Position numbers and translations under genes: made by a program. The notes under the pieces are model-generated. The model was not told the origin of the DNA, did no database searches, and saw only the letters and a program-made list of their open reading frames with translations. Shown here piece after piece: positions 43,194 to 51,721 of a stretch of DNA of 64,000 bases. The stretch is from Planctomycetota bacterium (GTDB taxonomy: Bacteria; Planctomycetota; UBA1135; UBA2386): contig JADJPQ010000018.1 in assembly GCA_016713175.1 (NCBI GenBank), positions 13,475 through 77,474 of the forward strand, written 5' to 3'. Position 1 is the first letter of the stretch. The number at the start of each line of letters is the position of its first letter.

Positions 43194-45743
43194 ATGCTCC
43201 GAACCGTTCCCTGCCGTCCCTTTGCATCGATCACGTGGGTGGCCGCCATCCTCGCTTCGCCCCTGGCCGCGCAGATCAGCACGACGACAGAGCCCGATCC
43301 GTTCCCCAATACCTCGCCATTCGCGGTGGACCGCCATTGCGACGTCGAGCGCGACACCCCCAAGCGCACGCCGAGCGTGTTGCTGTCGGTTCACGACGTC
43401 GAAGGTGACCCGCTGACGGTCGGCGCCTTCACTCAGCCCGCGCACGGCACCGCGGTCGCCAACGACGATGGCACGTTCGTCTACAAGCCCGCAGCCGGAT
43501 TTGTCGGAACGGACGAGTTCCTGTTCAAGCTCAGCGATGGACGCGGTGGTGTTGCGTCGGCGCGGATGCGGTTGCGCGTGCTGCCGCCGGCACCGGGCTA
43601 CGCCGCGACCCGGTTCGTCGGCTTGCAGGGCCTGACGGCGGGCGGCGCCCGGATCGATTTCGGCAACGTCGCGATCATGCCGCGCGCGCTCGATTGGGAT
43701 CGCGATGGCGACGTCGATCTGGTGGCTGGCGTGCAGGGGGCCGTCTGGTGGTATCGCAACACCGGAACACCGACGGCGCCGGTGTTCGCCGCCGGACAGC
43801 GCGTGCGCGCCGCCAATCAGCAGATCCAGGCCGGAACGGGGCGGGTGACGGTCGCCGTCGTCGACATGGATGGCGATGGCCAGCGCGATCTCGTCGTCGG
43901 CCACGGCGGCACGCGCAAGCTGACCTGGTATCGCACGACGAACTCCACGGGCGATGTCGTGCTGGCCGCCGGCGTCGTCTGTCGCGCGGCCGCCGGCGGG
44001 GACTTCATCGCTGCCGACGTGCGCATCGACGTGGCGGACTGGAACGGCGATGGCCGGCCCGATGTGTTCACCGGCGCCGGTTCCGGCCATGTCCAGATCG
44101 CCTACGGACTGCCCGGTGGCGGCGCGCCCGTGTTCGCCGCGCCGGTCACCGTGCTCGATGGCGCCGGCCTGCAGATCGAAGGCTCGTACAACGCGTCACC
44201 GCGCGCCGTCGACATCTCCCGCGATGGCGTGCCGGATCTGTTCGTCGCGTGGAACTGGGGCAACATCGACTATCGCGTCAATCGCGGCAGCGCCGCGTCG
44301 CCGATGCTCTCTGCGAACGCGCAATTGGCGATCAGCCTGCCCGACGGTTCGGCGCCGGACCTGCACGCGCTGACCGACGGCGCGTTCGTGGATCTGGTCG
44401 ATCTCGATGGCGATTCCGTGCTCGACCTGGTGTTCGGCGGCAATGTCGGCGGCCGGATCCGCTGGGCCCGGGGTGAGAGCGCGGCGTCGTACCTGCCGGC
44501 GATCGCGGCGGTGGTGGCGGCGCACCCGCAGGATCTCGGGGCGTTCCTGGAAGGCAACGCGACCGAGAAGAGCCTGCTGCAGCAGCGGCTGGGGGCGCTG
44601 TACGACTTCGTCACGGCGCTGGGCACGCCGTCCCAGGTCGCCGCCGTCGCGCAAGGGCTCGAACAGCTGATCGTCGCGCACCCGCGCTACTTCCGCGCCG
44701 CGAGCGTCGATCGGACTGCCAATCCGAAGATCCCGTCGCTGGCGGCGATGGTGCACCTGATCCTGCTGCGCTGTGGCTACCACGATCCAGCGCATCGGGC
44801 GCGGCTGGTACAGATCACGCAGATGAACGGTGGCTATCGCAAGCTGTGCGAGGACATCGGCGTGCTGCTGCTCGACAACTACCTGAATCCGCAGGGCGCC
44901 GAGGCGATCTGGCAGTGGGTGCGGATGATCCCGCGCGATCTGTATCCCGGCGAAGGCATCACCCAGCACGAGTCACTCGGCGGCCGCGACTATCTGGTCC
45001 GTGGCCACCTGAAGAACATCTTCGCCGGCTCGGCGACCGGCGGCGGCGAGTATGGGTTTGGCACCGATGCGCGCACCGTCATCGGCGGACGCGGCAGCGA
45101 GAACTGGTTCATGACGGTCGTGCACCACGAAGCGGCGCACGACTTCGATGCCTATGTGCGGCAGCGGTTGCCGGCGCCGTGGGCGCGGCGGTGGGGGCAG
45201 TTGCTGGTCGCGGCCGGTGGGCATGACGCAGCGGGTGTTCCGTACCTGCAGGCGGATCCGGCGACCGGCTGGTACAGCGAAGCGCTGACGCAGGCGGACT
45301 GGCGGCAGCGCGGCTTCTGGGACGGGGTGGCGCCGTGGGCGACGACGCTGCGCGACTTCTACGACCGCGGCGCCGGCGCCGGCTGGAAGCACTTCGGGTT
45401 CATGCGCGGCGACATCGTCTTCTTCCTCGGCGCGCCGCAGGAGAGCCTGGCGACGCAGGGCAACCAGTTCTGGAACAGCAGCGAGGGCCGGATCGAGGTG
45501 GCGCTCGATCGCTGGCAGCGCGGGTATCGCAGCAACCTCACCGAGGTGTTGTTCTACATCGATCTGCTGAGCAAGGGGGCGGACAAGGTGCGATTTTGCG
45601 AGAACGACGATGCCAACAACCTGGTGGTCCGGTATGCGCGGCTGACTCGTGATGCCAAGGGCTTCATCGGCGGGATCCAGGTCGGCAGCCGGTCGTGGCA
45701 GTTCACCAACGACGCCAATGGGGTGGTGGTCGCGGTGCGTTGA
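43194..45743 (+). CDS. Exported protein with cadherin-like, VCBS and HExxH metallopeptidase regions
   Basis: 849 residues from ATG 43194, where the signal peptide ('SITWVAAILASPLAAQ') begins; upstream in-frame residues are basic and excluded. An Ig/cadherin-like segment with 'GDPLTVGAFTQPAHG' occupies about 65-130. FG-GAP/VCBS repeats ('LDWDRDGDVDLVAGV', 'VVDMDGDGQRDLVVGHGG') occupy about 160-425. A helical region follows, and then His645-Glu-Ala-Ala-His649 ('VVHHEAAHDFDAYV'), a zinc-peptidase-type motif. I did not identify the third ligand with confidence ('GWYSEALTQ' offers a Glu). Probably an extracellular metalloprotease or a binding protein with a degenerate protease domain. Confidence 0.82.
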   Translation: MLRTVPCRPFASITWVAAILASPLAAQISTTTEPDPFPNTSPFAVDRHCDVERDTPKRTPSVLLSVHDVEGDPLTVGAFTQPAHGTAVANDDGTFVYKPAAGFVGTDEFLFKLSDGRGGVASARMRLRVLPPAPGYAATRFVGLQGLTAGGARIDFGNVAIMPRALDWDRDGDVDLVAGVQGAVWWYRNTGTPTAPVFAAGQRVRAANQQIQAGTGRVTVAVVDMDGDGQRDLVVGHGGTRKLTWYRTTNSTGDVVLAAGVVCRAAAGGDFIAADVRIDVADWNGDGRPDVFTGAGSGHVQIAYGLPGGGAPVFAAPVTVLDGAGLQIEGSYNASPRAVDISRDGVPDLFVAWNWGNIDYRVNRGSAASPMLSANAQLAISLPDGSAPDLHALTDGAFVDLVDLDGDSVLDLVFGGNVGGRIRWARGESAASYLPAIAAVVAAHPQDLGAFLEGNATEKSLLQQRLGALYDFVTALGTPSQVAAVAQGLEQLIVAHPRYFRAASVDRTANPKIPSLAAMVHLILLRCGYHDPAHRARLVQITQMNGGYRKLCEDIGVLLLDNYLNPQGAEAIWQWVRMIPRDLYPGEGITQHESLGGRDYLVRGHLKNIFAGSATGGGEYGFGTDARTVIGGRGSENWFMTVVHHEAAHDFDAYVRQRLPAPWARRWGQLLVAAGGHDAAGVPYLQADPATGWYSEALTQADWRQRGFWDGVAPWATTLRDFYDRGAGAGWKHFGFMRGDIVFFLGAPQESLATQGNQFWNSSEGRIEVALDRWQRGYRSNLTEVLFYIDLLSKGADKVRFCENDDANNLVVRYARLTRDAKGFIGGIQVGSRSWQFTNDANGVVVAVR

Positions 45744-45792
45744 GGCGTGGTGTTGGACGTCGACTTTCCGGTCGGAATAGCATTCAAGAAGG

Positions 45793-45804
45793 TGCGAATT
45801 CGCA
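45793..45804 (+). promoter_or_regulatory. Palindrome upstream of the orphan antitoxin
   Basis: TGCGAATTCGCA is a perfect 12-bp palindrome, 12 bp before the antitoxin ATG at 45817. A GAAT-AGC-ATTC inverted repeat (45775-45785) lies just upstream, and TTGGAC (45753-45758) with TAGCAT (45778-45783) is a possible but 19-bp-spaced promoter. The palindrome is a candidate operator for Phd-type autoregulation. Confidence 0.35.
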
Positions 45805-45816
45805 TCTGGAGCGACC

Positions 45817-46122
45817 ATGAACTTGATCGACCTGGGCCGTGACGTACGGTCGTTGACCGATTTCAAGCGGCAGACGCCGAGGTTCTTGAAGGACCTCACC
45901 AACAGCCGGCGCGCCGTGATGTTGACCGTCAACGGCCAAGCGGAGCTTGCGGTGATGAGCGCCGCGACCTTCCAACGCGTGCTCGAGGCGATGGCGACGC
46001 TCGAGGAGCTGCGCTGCATCCAGAAGGGGCTCGAGCAAGGCAGGCGGGGCCAAGGCCTGCCGGCGGCCCAGTTCTTCGCCGACGTCCGGGCTCGGCGGGG
46101 TGCAAAGCGTCGGCGAGCATGA
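45817..46122 (+). CDS. Phd/YefM-family antitoxin, without an intact toxin
   Basis: 101 residues beginning 'MNLIDLGRDVRSLTDFKRQT', with 'RRAVMLTVNGQAELAVMSAATFQRV', which matches the Phd/YefM N-terminal fold. A basic C-terminus 'RRGAKRRRA' replaces the usual acidic toxin-binding tail, though antitoxin tails vary. The ATG of a 36-residue frame overlaps its stop (ATGA), exactly where a ParE/RelE toxin should begin, but that frame is truncated. It therefore appears to be an orphan antitoxin. Ribosome-binding site GGAG lies about 7 bp upstream of the start. Confidence 0.85.
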   Translation: MNLIDLGRDVRSLTDFKRQTPRFLKDLTNSRRAVMLTVNGQAELAVMSAATFQRVLEAMATLEELRCIQKGLEQGRRGQGLPAAQFFADVRARRGAKRRRA

Positions 46123-46229
46123 ACTACCAGGTATCAGAAGATTGGTCCTTCGGCGTGACCGATGGGTCGCGGAACCGCACAGCACCCTCGCCGCCACGCC
46201 ATCCCGCCGCTACAACGTTCGCCCCATGA
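46119..46229 (+). pseudogene. Probable remnant of a ParE/RelE-type toxin
   Basis: A 36-residue frame beginning 'MNYQVSEDWSFGVTDGS', overlapping the antitoxin stop as ATGA. ParE/RelE toxins typically begin 'MxYxVxxSxxA', so the first eight residues resemble a toxin start; the rest is unrelated sequence ending in the purD start. It is interpreted as a toxin gene truncated after its first codons. It may equally be chance overlap. Confidence 0.35.
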
Positions 46230-47491
46230 AGATCCTGGTGGTCGGCGGCGGTGGCCGCGAACACGCTCTTTGCTGGAAGATCGCGCAGTCGCCCCTGGTG
46301 ACCAAGGTCTTCTGTGCGCCCGGCAACGCCGGCACCGCGACGATCGCCGAGAACGTCGACCTCGCCGCCGACGACATCGCCGGCATCCGCGCGTTCGCGG
46401 TCGACCACAAGATCGACCTGACCGTCGTCGGCCCCGAGGCGCCGCTGTGCCTGGGTCTGGTCGACGAACTGCAGAAGGCCAACCGCAAGTGCTTTGGCCC
46501 CAACAAGGCCGCCGCCGAGATCGAGGGCAGCAAGGCCTGGGCGCGCGAACTGTGTCGCCGGCACCGGATCCCATCGCCGCAGCACTGGACGTTCGACGAC
46601 CTGGCCAAGGCCCGGGCATTCCTGGATCTGCGCGAGCCGGGCCCGATCGTCGTCAAGGCGTCGGGCCTCGCGGCCGGCAAGGGCGTCGCGATCTGCAAGA
46701 AGCCTGAGGAGGCCAAGACCGCGATCATCGACTGCTTCGAAAAGCGGCGCTTCGGCGAGGCCGGCGCGGTGGTGGTGTTCGAGGAGTTCCTCGAGGGCCA
46801 GGAACTGTCGGTGATGACGCTGACCGATGGCCAGACGATCGTGCCGTTCGAGCCGGCGCGCGATCACAAGGCGGTGTTCGATGGCGACAAAGGGCCCAAC
46901 ACCGGCGGCATGGGGGCGTTTTCGCCGGTGCCGGTGCCGTCGCGGACGATGGCGCAGATCGAGGGGCAGGTCGTGTTTCCGACCATCCACGCGATGAATC
47001 GTGAGGGGCGGCGCTACCAGGGGTTCTTGTATGCCGGCCTGATGCTGACTGCGCAGGGACCGCGCGTGCTGGAGTACAACTGTCGTCTCGGCGATCCGGA
47101 GACGCAGCCGCTGCTGATGCGGTTGAAGAGCGATCTGGTGCCGCTGATGCTGGCGACCGTCGATGGGACGCTCGACAAGCTCGACGCGCCGGTCTGGGAT
47201 CCGCGGCCGTGCGTCACGGTGGTGGCGTGCAGCGGTGGCTACCCGGGCGACTACAAGAAGAACGTGCCGATCCAGGGGCTCGCCCAGGTGGTCGGCAGCG
47301 CGGACCTGCAGGTGTTCCACAGCGGCACGCAGAAGAAGGGCGGCGACGTGCTGACTGCCGGTGGGCGCGTGCTGGCGGTGACGGCGCTGGGGGCCGATCT
47401 GATCGCGGCGCGGGCGGCGGCCTACGCAGCGCTGCAGAAGATCGAGTTCGTCGGCATGCACTACCGGAAGGACATCGGCGGCGGCCGGTAG
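46226..47491 (+). CDS. purD: Phosphoribosylamine-glycine ligase
   Basis: 421 residues beginning 'MKILVVGGGGREHALCWKIA'. The enzyme catalyses the ATP-dependent joining of phosphoribosylamine and glycine in purine synthesis. ATP-grasp features are 'GPIVVKASGLAAGKGV', 'FEEFLEGQELSVMTLTDG' and 'NTGGMGAFSPVPVPS'; 'EYNCRLGDPETQPLLMRL' is conserved in PurD. Length matches the family (about 420-430). Start ATG 46226 is chosen over an upstream in-frame extension that overlaps the antitoxin. Other purine genes are not nearby. Confidence 0.95.
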   Translation: MKILVVGGGGREHALCWKIAQSPLVTKVFCAPGNAGTATIAENVDLAADDIAGIRAFAVDHKIDLTVVGPEAPLCLGLVDELQKANRKCFGPNKAAAEIEGSKAWARELCRRHRIPSPQHWTFDDLAKARAFLDLREPGPIVVKASGLAAGKGVAICKKPEEAKTAIIDCFEKRRFGEAGAVVVFEEFLEGQELSVMTLTDGQTIVPFEPARDHKAVFDGDKGPNTGGMGAFSPVPVPSRTMAQIEGQVVFPTIHAMNREGRRYQGFLYAGLMLTAQGPRVLEYNCRLGDPETQPLLMRLKSDLVPLMLATVDGTLDKLDAPVWDPRPCVTVVACSGGYPGDYKKNVPIQGLAQVVGSADLQVFHSGTQKKGGDVLTAGGRVLAVTALGADLIAARAAAYAALQKIEFVGMHYRKDIGGGR

Positions 47492-47515
47492 GAACGGCGC
47501 TTCGAGGCGGCCGGG

Positions 47516-47563
47516 GCAGATGTGTGCTGGCCCCTCCTTGACCGCGGTGGAGGGGCCGTCTGC
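47516..47563 (+). terminator. GC-rich hairpin after purD
   Basis: GGCCCCTCC (47529-47537) pairs perfectly with GGAGGGGCC (47549-47557) around an 11-nt loop, and GCAGA/TCTGC (47516-47520, 47559-47563) extend the base beyond an internal loop. It lies 25 bp after the purD stop and before the CotH gene. There is no T-tract. A transcription terminator or attenuator is likely. Confidence 0.5.
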
Positions 47564-47605
47564 AATGGGCTGCTCTCCGCCGCCCAACGGCCAGCTCTCC
47601 ACCGG

Positions 47606-50368
47606 ATGCTCCACACCAAGTTCGCGACCCTGGTCGCCGTCGTCGCGGCCTCGCCGCTGTTCTGCCAGAACCAGGTCGCCGACACCCAGTTCTCCGTCGG
47701 CCGCAGTCTGCAATCGGCGCCGTTCGACCTGGTGCTGTCGACCGCGACCCCCGGCGCGACGATCCGCTACACGCTGAACTGCGGCGATCCGCGCACCGCG
47801 ACCCTGTGGGCCGAAGGGCCAAGCCCCCTGACCGTACGGATCGATCCGCTGAGCACCAACGCCGGCCTGCGCCCGCTGACGCCGGCCGTCGTCATCCGCG
47901 CCTACGCCTACAAGACCGGCATGTTGCCGACCAACGTCGACACGCACACCTACGTGTTCGTCGATCGCGTCGTCCAGCAGACCCGGCCTGCGGGCTTTCC
48001 GACGCAGGTCTGGTTCGACATGGATCAGAACGTCGTCAACTCGCCGCTCTACAGCGGCCGCATCCGCGCCGACCTGGCCGCGATCCCATCGATGTCGGTC
48101 GTCGGCGAGCACGCGCAGATCTTCGGCAGCAACGGTGTGCTGTTCGCCGCCAACAGTTCGATCGAAGTGCCCGGTTCGATCGAAGTGATGCATCCGAACG
48201 GCCGCGACGACGCCGCGCGCTGCGGCCTGACGCCGCACTCGTGGACCCAGAACAAGCGCAGCATCCGCGTCTACTTCCGCGCCAGCTACGGCGACGACAA
48301 GTGGCGGCACGATCTGTTCCGCGACTCGGCTGAGGGTGCGGGCAGCGGTGTCACGTCGTTCGATGGCCTGGTGCTGCGCGCGGGGTTCAACGACGGCATC
48401 CTGTACAACGAACCGGCCCGCCAGGGCCGCTATTCGTTCAGCGTCGACGAGATGGGCCGCAGCTCGCAGATCGCGATGACCGGCTTCGGGCCGCGCGGCA
48501 TGTTCGTCCACCTGTACCTGAACGGCTGCTACTGGGGTCTCTACAACCCGGTCGAACGGCCGGAATCGGGCTTCTGGTCGGATTGGTTTGGCGGCGACAA
48601 GCAGGACTACTTCGCGCGCAACCACGGCGGCACCGTCGATGGCAACCCGAGCTGGTTCAACGGCTTGATCGCCAGCGCGACCAACTGGACGAACGTGCAG
48701 GCGCGGCTCGAGGTGCCGAGCTTCTGCGACTACATCCTCTACTGGACGATCTGCGGCGGCGGCGACTGGCCGAGCACTGGCGGCGGCAACAACAACTGGT
48801 ACGCCGGCAACCGGATGCTGCCGACGCCCGGCAAGGTGCGGTTCTGGGTCTGGGACTGCGAGGACAGCTGGATCAACCTGCCGAATCGGCCCGGCCAGCC
48901 GCTGGATGGTGCGCGGATCTGCCCCGATCTGCTGAGCGGCGGCTACGACATCTCGCAGCTGTGGCGCGGCGTGCAGCAGCAGATCGACTTCCGTGTCGCG
49001 TTCGCGGATCGCGTCTACCGCCACTGCTACAACGACGGCGCCCTGTCGGAGAAGAACTGCCTCGATCGCTGGAACCGGATCACCAACGTCGTCGATCGCC
49101 TGGTCGTCGGCGAATCGGCGCGTTGGGGCCGCTTCGATCCGCGCGGCGTCACCTGGACCCGCAACAACGACTGGGTGCCGTACGCCAACGCGGTCCGCAA
49201 CATGTTCGTTGGCAACACGCCGCAGTTGGTCGCAGCGCTGCGCAACACGTTCGTGCCGGTGTCGCATCCGCGATTGTATCCGCTGATCGAGCCGCCGCTG
49301 TTCCGCAGCACCAACCGGACGATCGACGTGACCGCCGCGACTGTGGCGACGGGGACGCAGGTGGACATGGTTCGCGCAGGCCTGACCGGCACGATCTGGT
49401 ACACGCTCGATGGCACCGATCCGCGGGCGCCCGGTGGTGCCGCACAGGGCATCTCGGCCGGCACCGGCACGACGCTGGTGATCCAGAATCCGACGATGCT
49501 GAAGGCGCGGACGTTCGACGGTAGCGAGTGGAGTGCACTGCACGAACTGGCACTCGATGTCGCATCCCTGCCGATGCTGGACATCCACGAAGTGCTCGCG
49601 CAGAACGTCAACGGCATCGTCGACGAAGCCGGCGATCACGACGATTGGCTCGAGCTGCACAACCGCGGCCTGTTCGACATCGACGCCTCCGGCTGGCACC
49701 TGACCGACGATCCGGCGGTGCCGACCAAGTGGACGCTGCCGGTCGGTTCGATCGTGCCGGCCGGCGGTACGCTGCTGGTGTGGTGCGACAACGAACTGGA
49801 AGGGCCGCTGCACGCCAACTTCCGGCTTTCAGGACTCGGTGAGACGGTGGCGCTGTTCCTGCCCGGTGGTCAGACCGAAGTCGACCGGTTGGTGTTCGGT
49901 GTGCAGCGGGACGACGAATCGACCGGACGGCTCGGCACCGATCCGTCGCTGCTGGTGACGTTCCCGAGGCCGTCGCCGCGGCGGCCGAACCGACCGGTGC
50001 CGAGCGGACACATGTCGTTCTCGGCACTGGATGCGAGCCAGGATCCGCTGCCAATGCGGGGTCTGGGCGTGCCGTCGCTCGGCGACAACCTGCGCTACGA
50101 ACTTGGCGGTCTGCCGGGCGCCGGCACTGGCCTGCTGGGGATCGGTCTGACTGCCCGCCACCAGGCGATGCCGGGTCTTGGCGTGCTGCTGGTCGATCCG
50201 CTGCTGATCCTGATCGCGACTGCCGATGCGACCGGCGAAGCGAAGTTCTCACTGTCCTTGCCGGACGCCGCAGTGGCGCGCGGTGCCGTGGTCTACGCCC
50301 AGGGCGGCGCCGCGTTGCCGGCTGGCGTGCAACTCAGCAACGCCGTGCTGTCGCGGCTGAACCAGTAG
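47606..50368 (+). CDS. Exported CotH-like protein with chitobiase-like and lamin-tail domains
   Basis: 920 residues from ATG 47606, which begins the signal peptide ('MLHTKFATLVAVVAASPLFCQ'); an upstream start is unlikely. A chitobiase/beta-hexosaminidase C-terminal-like domain lies at about 30-120 and another at about 575-650 ('TIWYTLDGTDPR'). A CotH-kinase-like region spans about 215-460, with 'LNGCYWGLYNPVERPE'. A lamin-tail domain spans about 655-770 ('LDIHEVLAQNVNGIVDEAGDHDDWLELHN'). A Gly-rich C-terminal segment ends it. This combination is characteristic of secreted planctomycete proteins; CotH is a protein kinase family in spore coats. Active residues were not assigned. Confidence 0.85.
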   Translation: MLHTKFATLVAVVAASPLFCQNQVADTQFSVGRSLQSAPFDLVLSTATPGATIRYTLNCGDPRTATLWAEGPSPLTVRIDPLSTNAGLRPLTPAVVIRAYAYKTGMLPTNVDTHTYVFVDRVVQQTRPAGFPTQVWFDMDQNVVNSPLYSGRIRADLAAIPSMSVVGEHAQIFGSNGVLFAANSSIEVPGSIEVMHPNGRDDAARCGLTPHSWTQNKRSIRVYFRASYGDDKWRHDLFRDSAEGAGSGVTSFDGLVLRAGFNDGILYNEPARQGRYSFSVDEMGRSSQIAMTGFGPRGMFVHLYLNGCYWGLYNPVERPESGFWSDWFGGDKQDYFARNHGGTVDGNPSWFNGLIASATNWTNVQARLEVPSFCDYILYWTICGGGDWPSTGGGNNNWYAGNRMLPTPGKVRFWVWDCEDSWINLPNRPGQPLDGARICPDLLSGGYDISQLWRGVQQQIDFRVAFADRVYRHCYNDGALSEKNCLDRWNRITNVVDRLVVGESARWGRFDPRGVTWTRNNDWVPYANAVRNMFVGNTPQLVAALRNTFVPVSHPRLYPLIEPPLFRSTNRTIDVTAATVATGTQVDMVRAGLTGTIWYTLDGTDPRAPGGAAQGISAGTGTTLVIQNPTMLKARTFDGSEWSALHELALDVASLPMLDIHEVLAQNVNGIVDEAGDHDDWLELHNRGLFDIDASGWHLTDDPAVPTKWTLPVGSIVPAGGTLLVWCDNELEGPLHANFRLSGLGETVALFLPGGQTEVDRLVFGVQRDDESTGRLGTDPSLLVTFPRPSPRRPNRPVPSGHMSFSALDASQDPLPMRGLGVPSLGDNLRYELGGLPGAGTGLLGIGLTARHQAMPGLGVLLVDPLLILIATADATGEAKFSLSLPDAAVARGAVVYAQGGAALPAGVQLSNAVLSRLNQ

Positions 50369-50378
50369 GCCAGGGGCA

Positions 50379-50395
50379 GCGGTCAGAACGACCGC
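50379..50395. terminator. Hairpin between convergent genes
   Basis: GCGGTC (50379-50384) pairs with GACCGC (50390-50395) around AGAAC and encloses the TGA of the leftward gene (stop at 50383-50385). The CotH gene stops at 50368. A short terminator candidate for both genes. Confidence 0.3.
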
Positions 50396-50796
50396 GAGAT
50401 CGTGTTGGTCCGCGAACTGCCGGCGCCTTGCACGTCAGCGATCGCGTAGATCTCGTCGGTGCCTTCCCAGTCTTCGTTCAGCGTGCCGCGATAGACCATC
50501 TGGCTGTACGAGAACGTGCCGTCGAAGCCAGTACGGGCGAAGCCGACGCCGATGCTGAACAGGTGGTCGTCGAACCAGGTGTCGTCGCCATAGACGCGGA
50601 TGCCCATCGGGACATTCGCTTGCGATGCCTGGCCGGACACGACCACCATGTAGTAGCCGTTGCCGACGTAGGTGATGGACAGCCGAGCGGTCACGATCGG
50701 CAGCGGTGGCACCGGGCTCGGCGCGGGAGCCGCGGCGGGCAGCAGGCAGCCAAGCAACAGGGCGGGGAGGAACGCATGACGGAGGGTGGGGAACAT
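50383..50796 (-). CDS. Secreted hypothetical protein
   Basis: 137 residues from ATG 50796. Signal peptide 'FLPALLLGCLLPAAAPAPS' is followed by a Pro-rich linker and a beta-rich globular part with Tyr- and Gly-rich sequence ('VGNGYYMVVVSGQAS', 'DTWFDDHLFSIGVGF'). No family is recognised. It is divergent from rpe, 162 bp away. Confidence 0.65.
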   Translation of the reverse strand: MFPTLRHAFLPALLLGCLLPAAAPAPSPVPPLPIVTARLSITYVGNGYYMVVVSGQASQANVPMGIRVYGDDTWFDDHLFSIGVGFARTGFDGTFSYSQMVYRGTLNEDWEGTDEIYAIADVQGAGSSRTNTISRSF

Positions 50797-50958
50797 CGGC
50801 GGAACTCTTGGGTAGGATGACCAGTGGGTCAGAGGTGCCGGTGGAGCGACAGGCACCGGGTTGCTGTTCGCGAAGGCTGTGGATTCCCGGTGGGCCGGCG
50901 TCGCGGCCAGCCGGTGGCGATTGCTGCAGATGCGGCCGCTTCCTGCTAGAACCCGTTC

Positions 50959-51642
50959 GTGCACGAGATCCGCATCGCCCCATCCCTGCTCGCCGCCGAC
51001 TTTGCGCGTCTGGGTGACGAGATCGCCTCGGTCGAGAATGCCGGTGCCGACTGGCTGCACCTCGATGTCATGGATGGCCACTTCGTGCCGAACCTGACGT
51101 TCGGACCGTTCATCGTGCAGGCGATGAAGAAGGTCGCGCGCCGGCCGCTCGATGTGCACCTGATGATCACCGACCCCTGGCGCTACCGCGATGCGTTCCT
51201 GGACGCCGGCGCCGACCTGTTCACGTTCCACGTCGAAGTCGCGCAGCACGGCGATGTCGGTGCGCTGCTGGACTCGGTCCGTGCGCGCGGCGTCAAGGTC
51301 GGCATGTCGATCCAGCCGGACACGCCGGTCGAACGGCTGCTGCCGTGGTTGCCGCGGCTCGATCTGGTGCTGATCATGAGCGTGTTCGCGGGTTTCGGCG
51401 GCCAGAAGTTCATGCCCGAAGTGCTGCCCAAAGCCACCTGGTTGCGGACGGCCGGGTTCCGCGGCGACATCTCGATGGACGGTGGTATCGGTTCGTCGAC
51501 GATCGCGCAGGCGGCGGCGGCGGGTGTCAATGTGTTCGTGGCCGGAACCGCGGTGTTCGGTGCTCCCGATCGCGCCGCGCGGATCGCGCAGTTGCGGGCC
51601 GCGGCAAGCGGTGCGTACGGCACAGCGGCAGCCGGCGCCTGA
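50959..51642 (+). CDS. rpe: Ribulose-phosphate 3-epimerase
   Basis: 227 residues from GTG 50959. TIM-barrel with the expected motifs: 'IAPSLLAADFARLGDE', 'LHLDVMDGHFVPNLTFG' (metal-binding His, Asp), 'PLDVHLMITDP', 'FVFAGFGGQKF'-like 'MSVFAGFGGQKFMPE' and 'ISMDGGIGSSTI'. The enzyme interconverts ribulose-5-phosphate and xylulose-5-phosphate in the pentose phosphate pathway. It is followed about 80 bp later by accD. Confidence 0.95.
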   Translation: MHEIRIAPSLLAADFARLGDEIASVENAGADWLHLDVMDGHFVPNLTFGPFIVQAMKKVARRPLDVHLMITDPWRYRDAFLDAGADLFTFHVEVAQHGDVGALLDSVRARGVKVGMSIQPDTPVERLLPWLPRLDLVLIMSVFAGFGGQKFMPEVLPKATWLRTAGFRGDISMDGGIGSSTIAQAAAAGVNVFVAGTAVFGAPDRAARIAQLRAAASGAYGTAAAGA

Positions 51643-51721
51643 AACAACGCTTCCGATCGACCCCTCGGGCCGGCTATCCTGCACCCCCCCGACCTCCACG
51701 ACCCCGAAGAGGAACCCGCGA

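Noticed and set aside
46124..49813. A 1229-residue open frame on the minus strand
   Set aside because: It is antisense to purD and the CotH gene, both with clear family motifs; high GC makes long antisense frames common. Its residues are Arg/Asp/His-rich with no domain or signal sequence.
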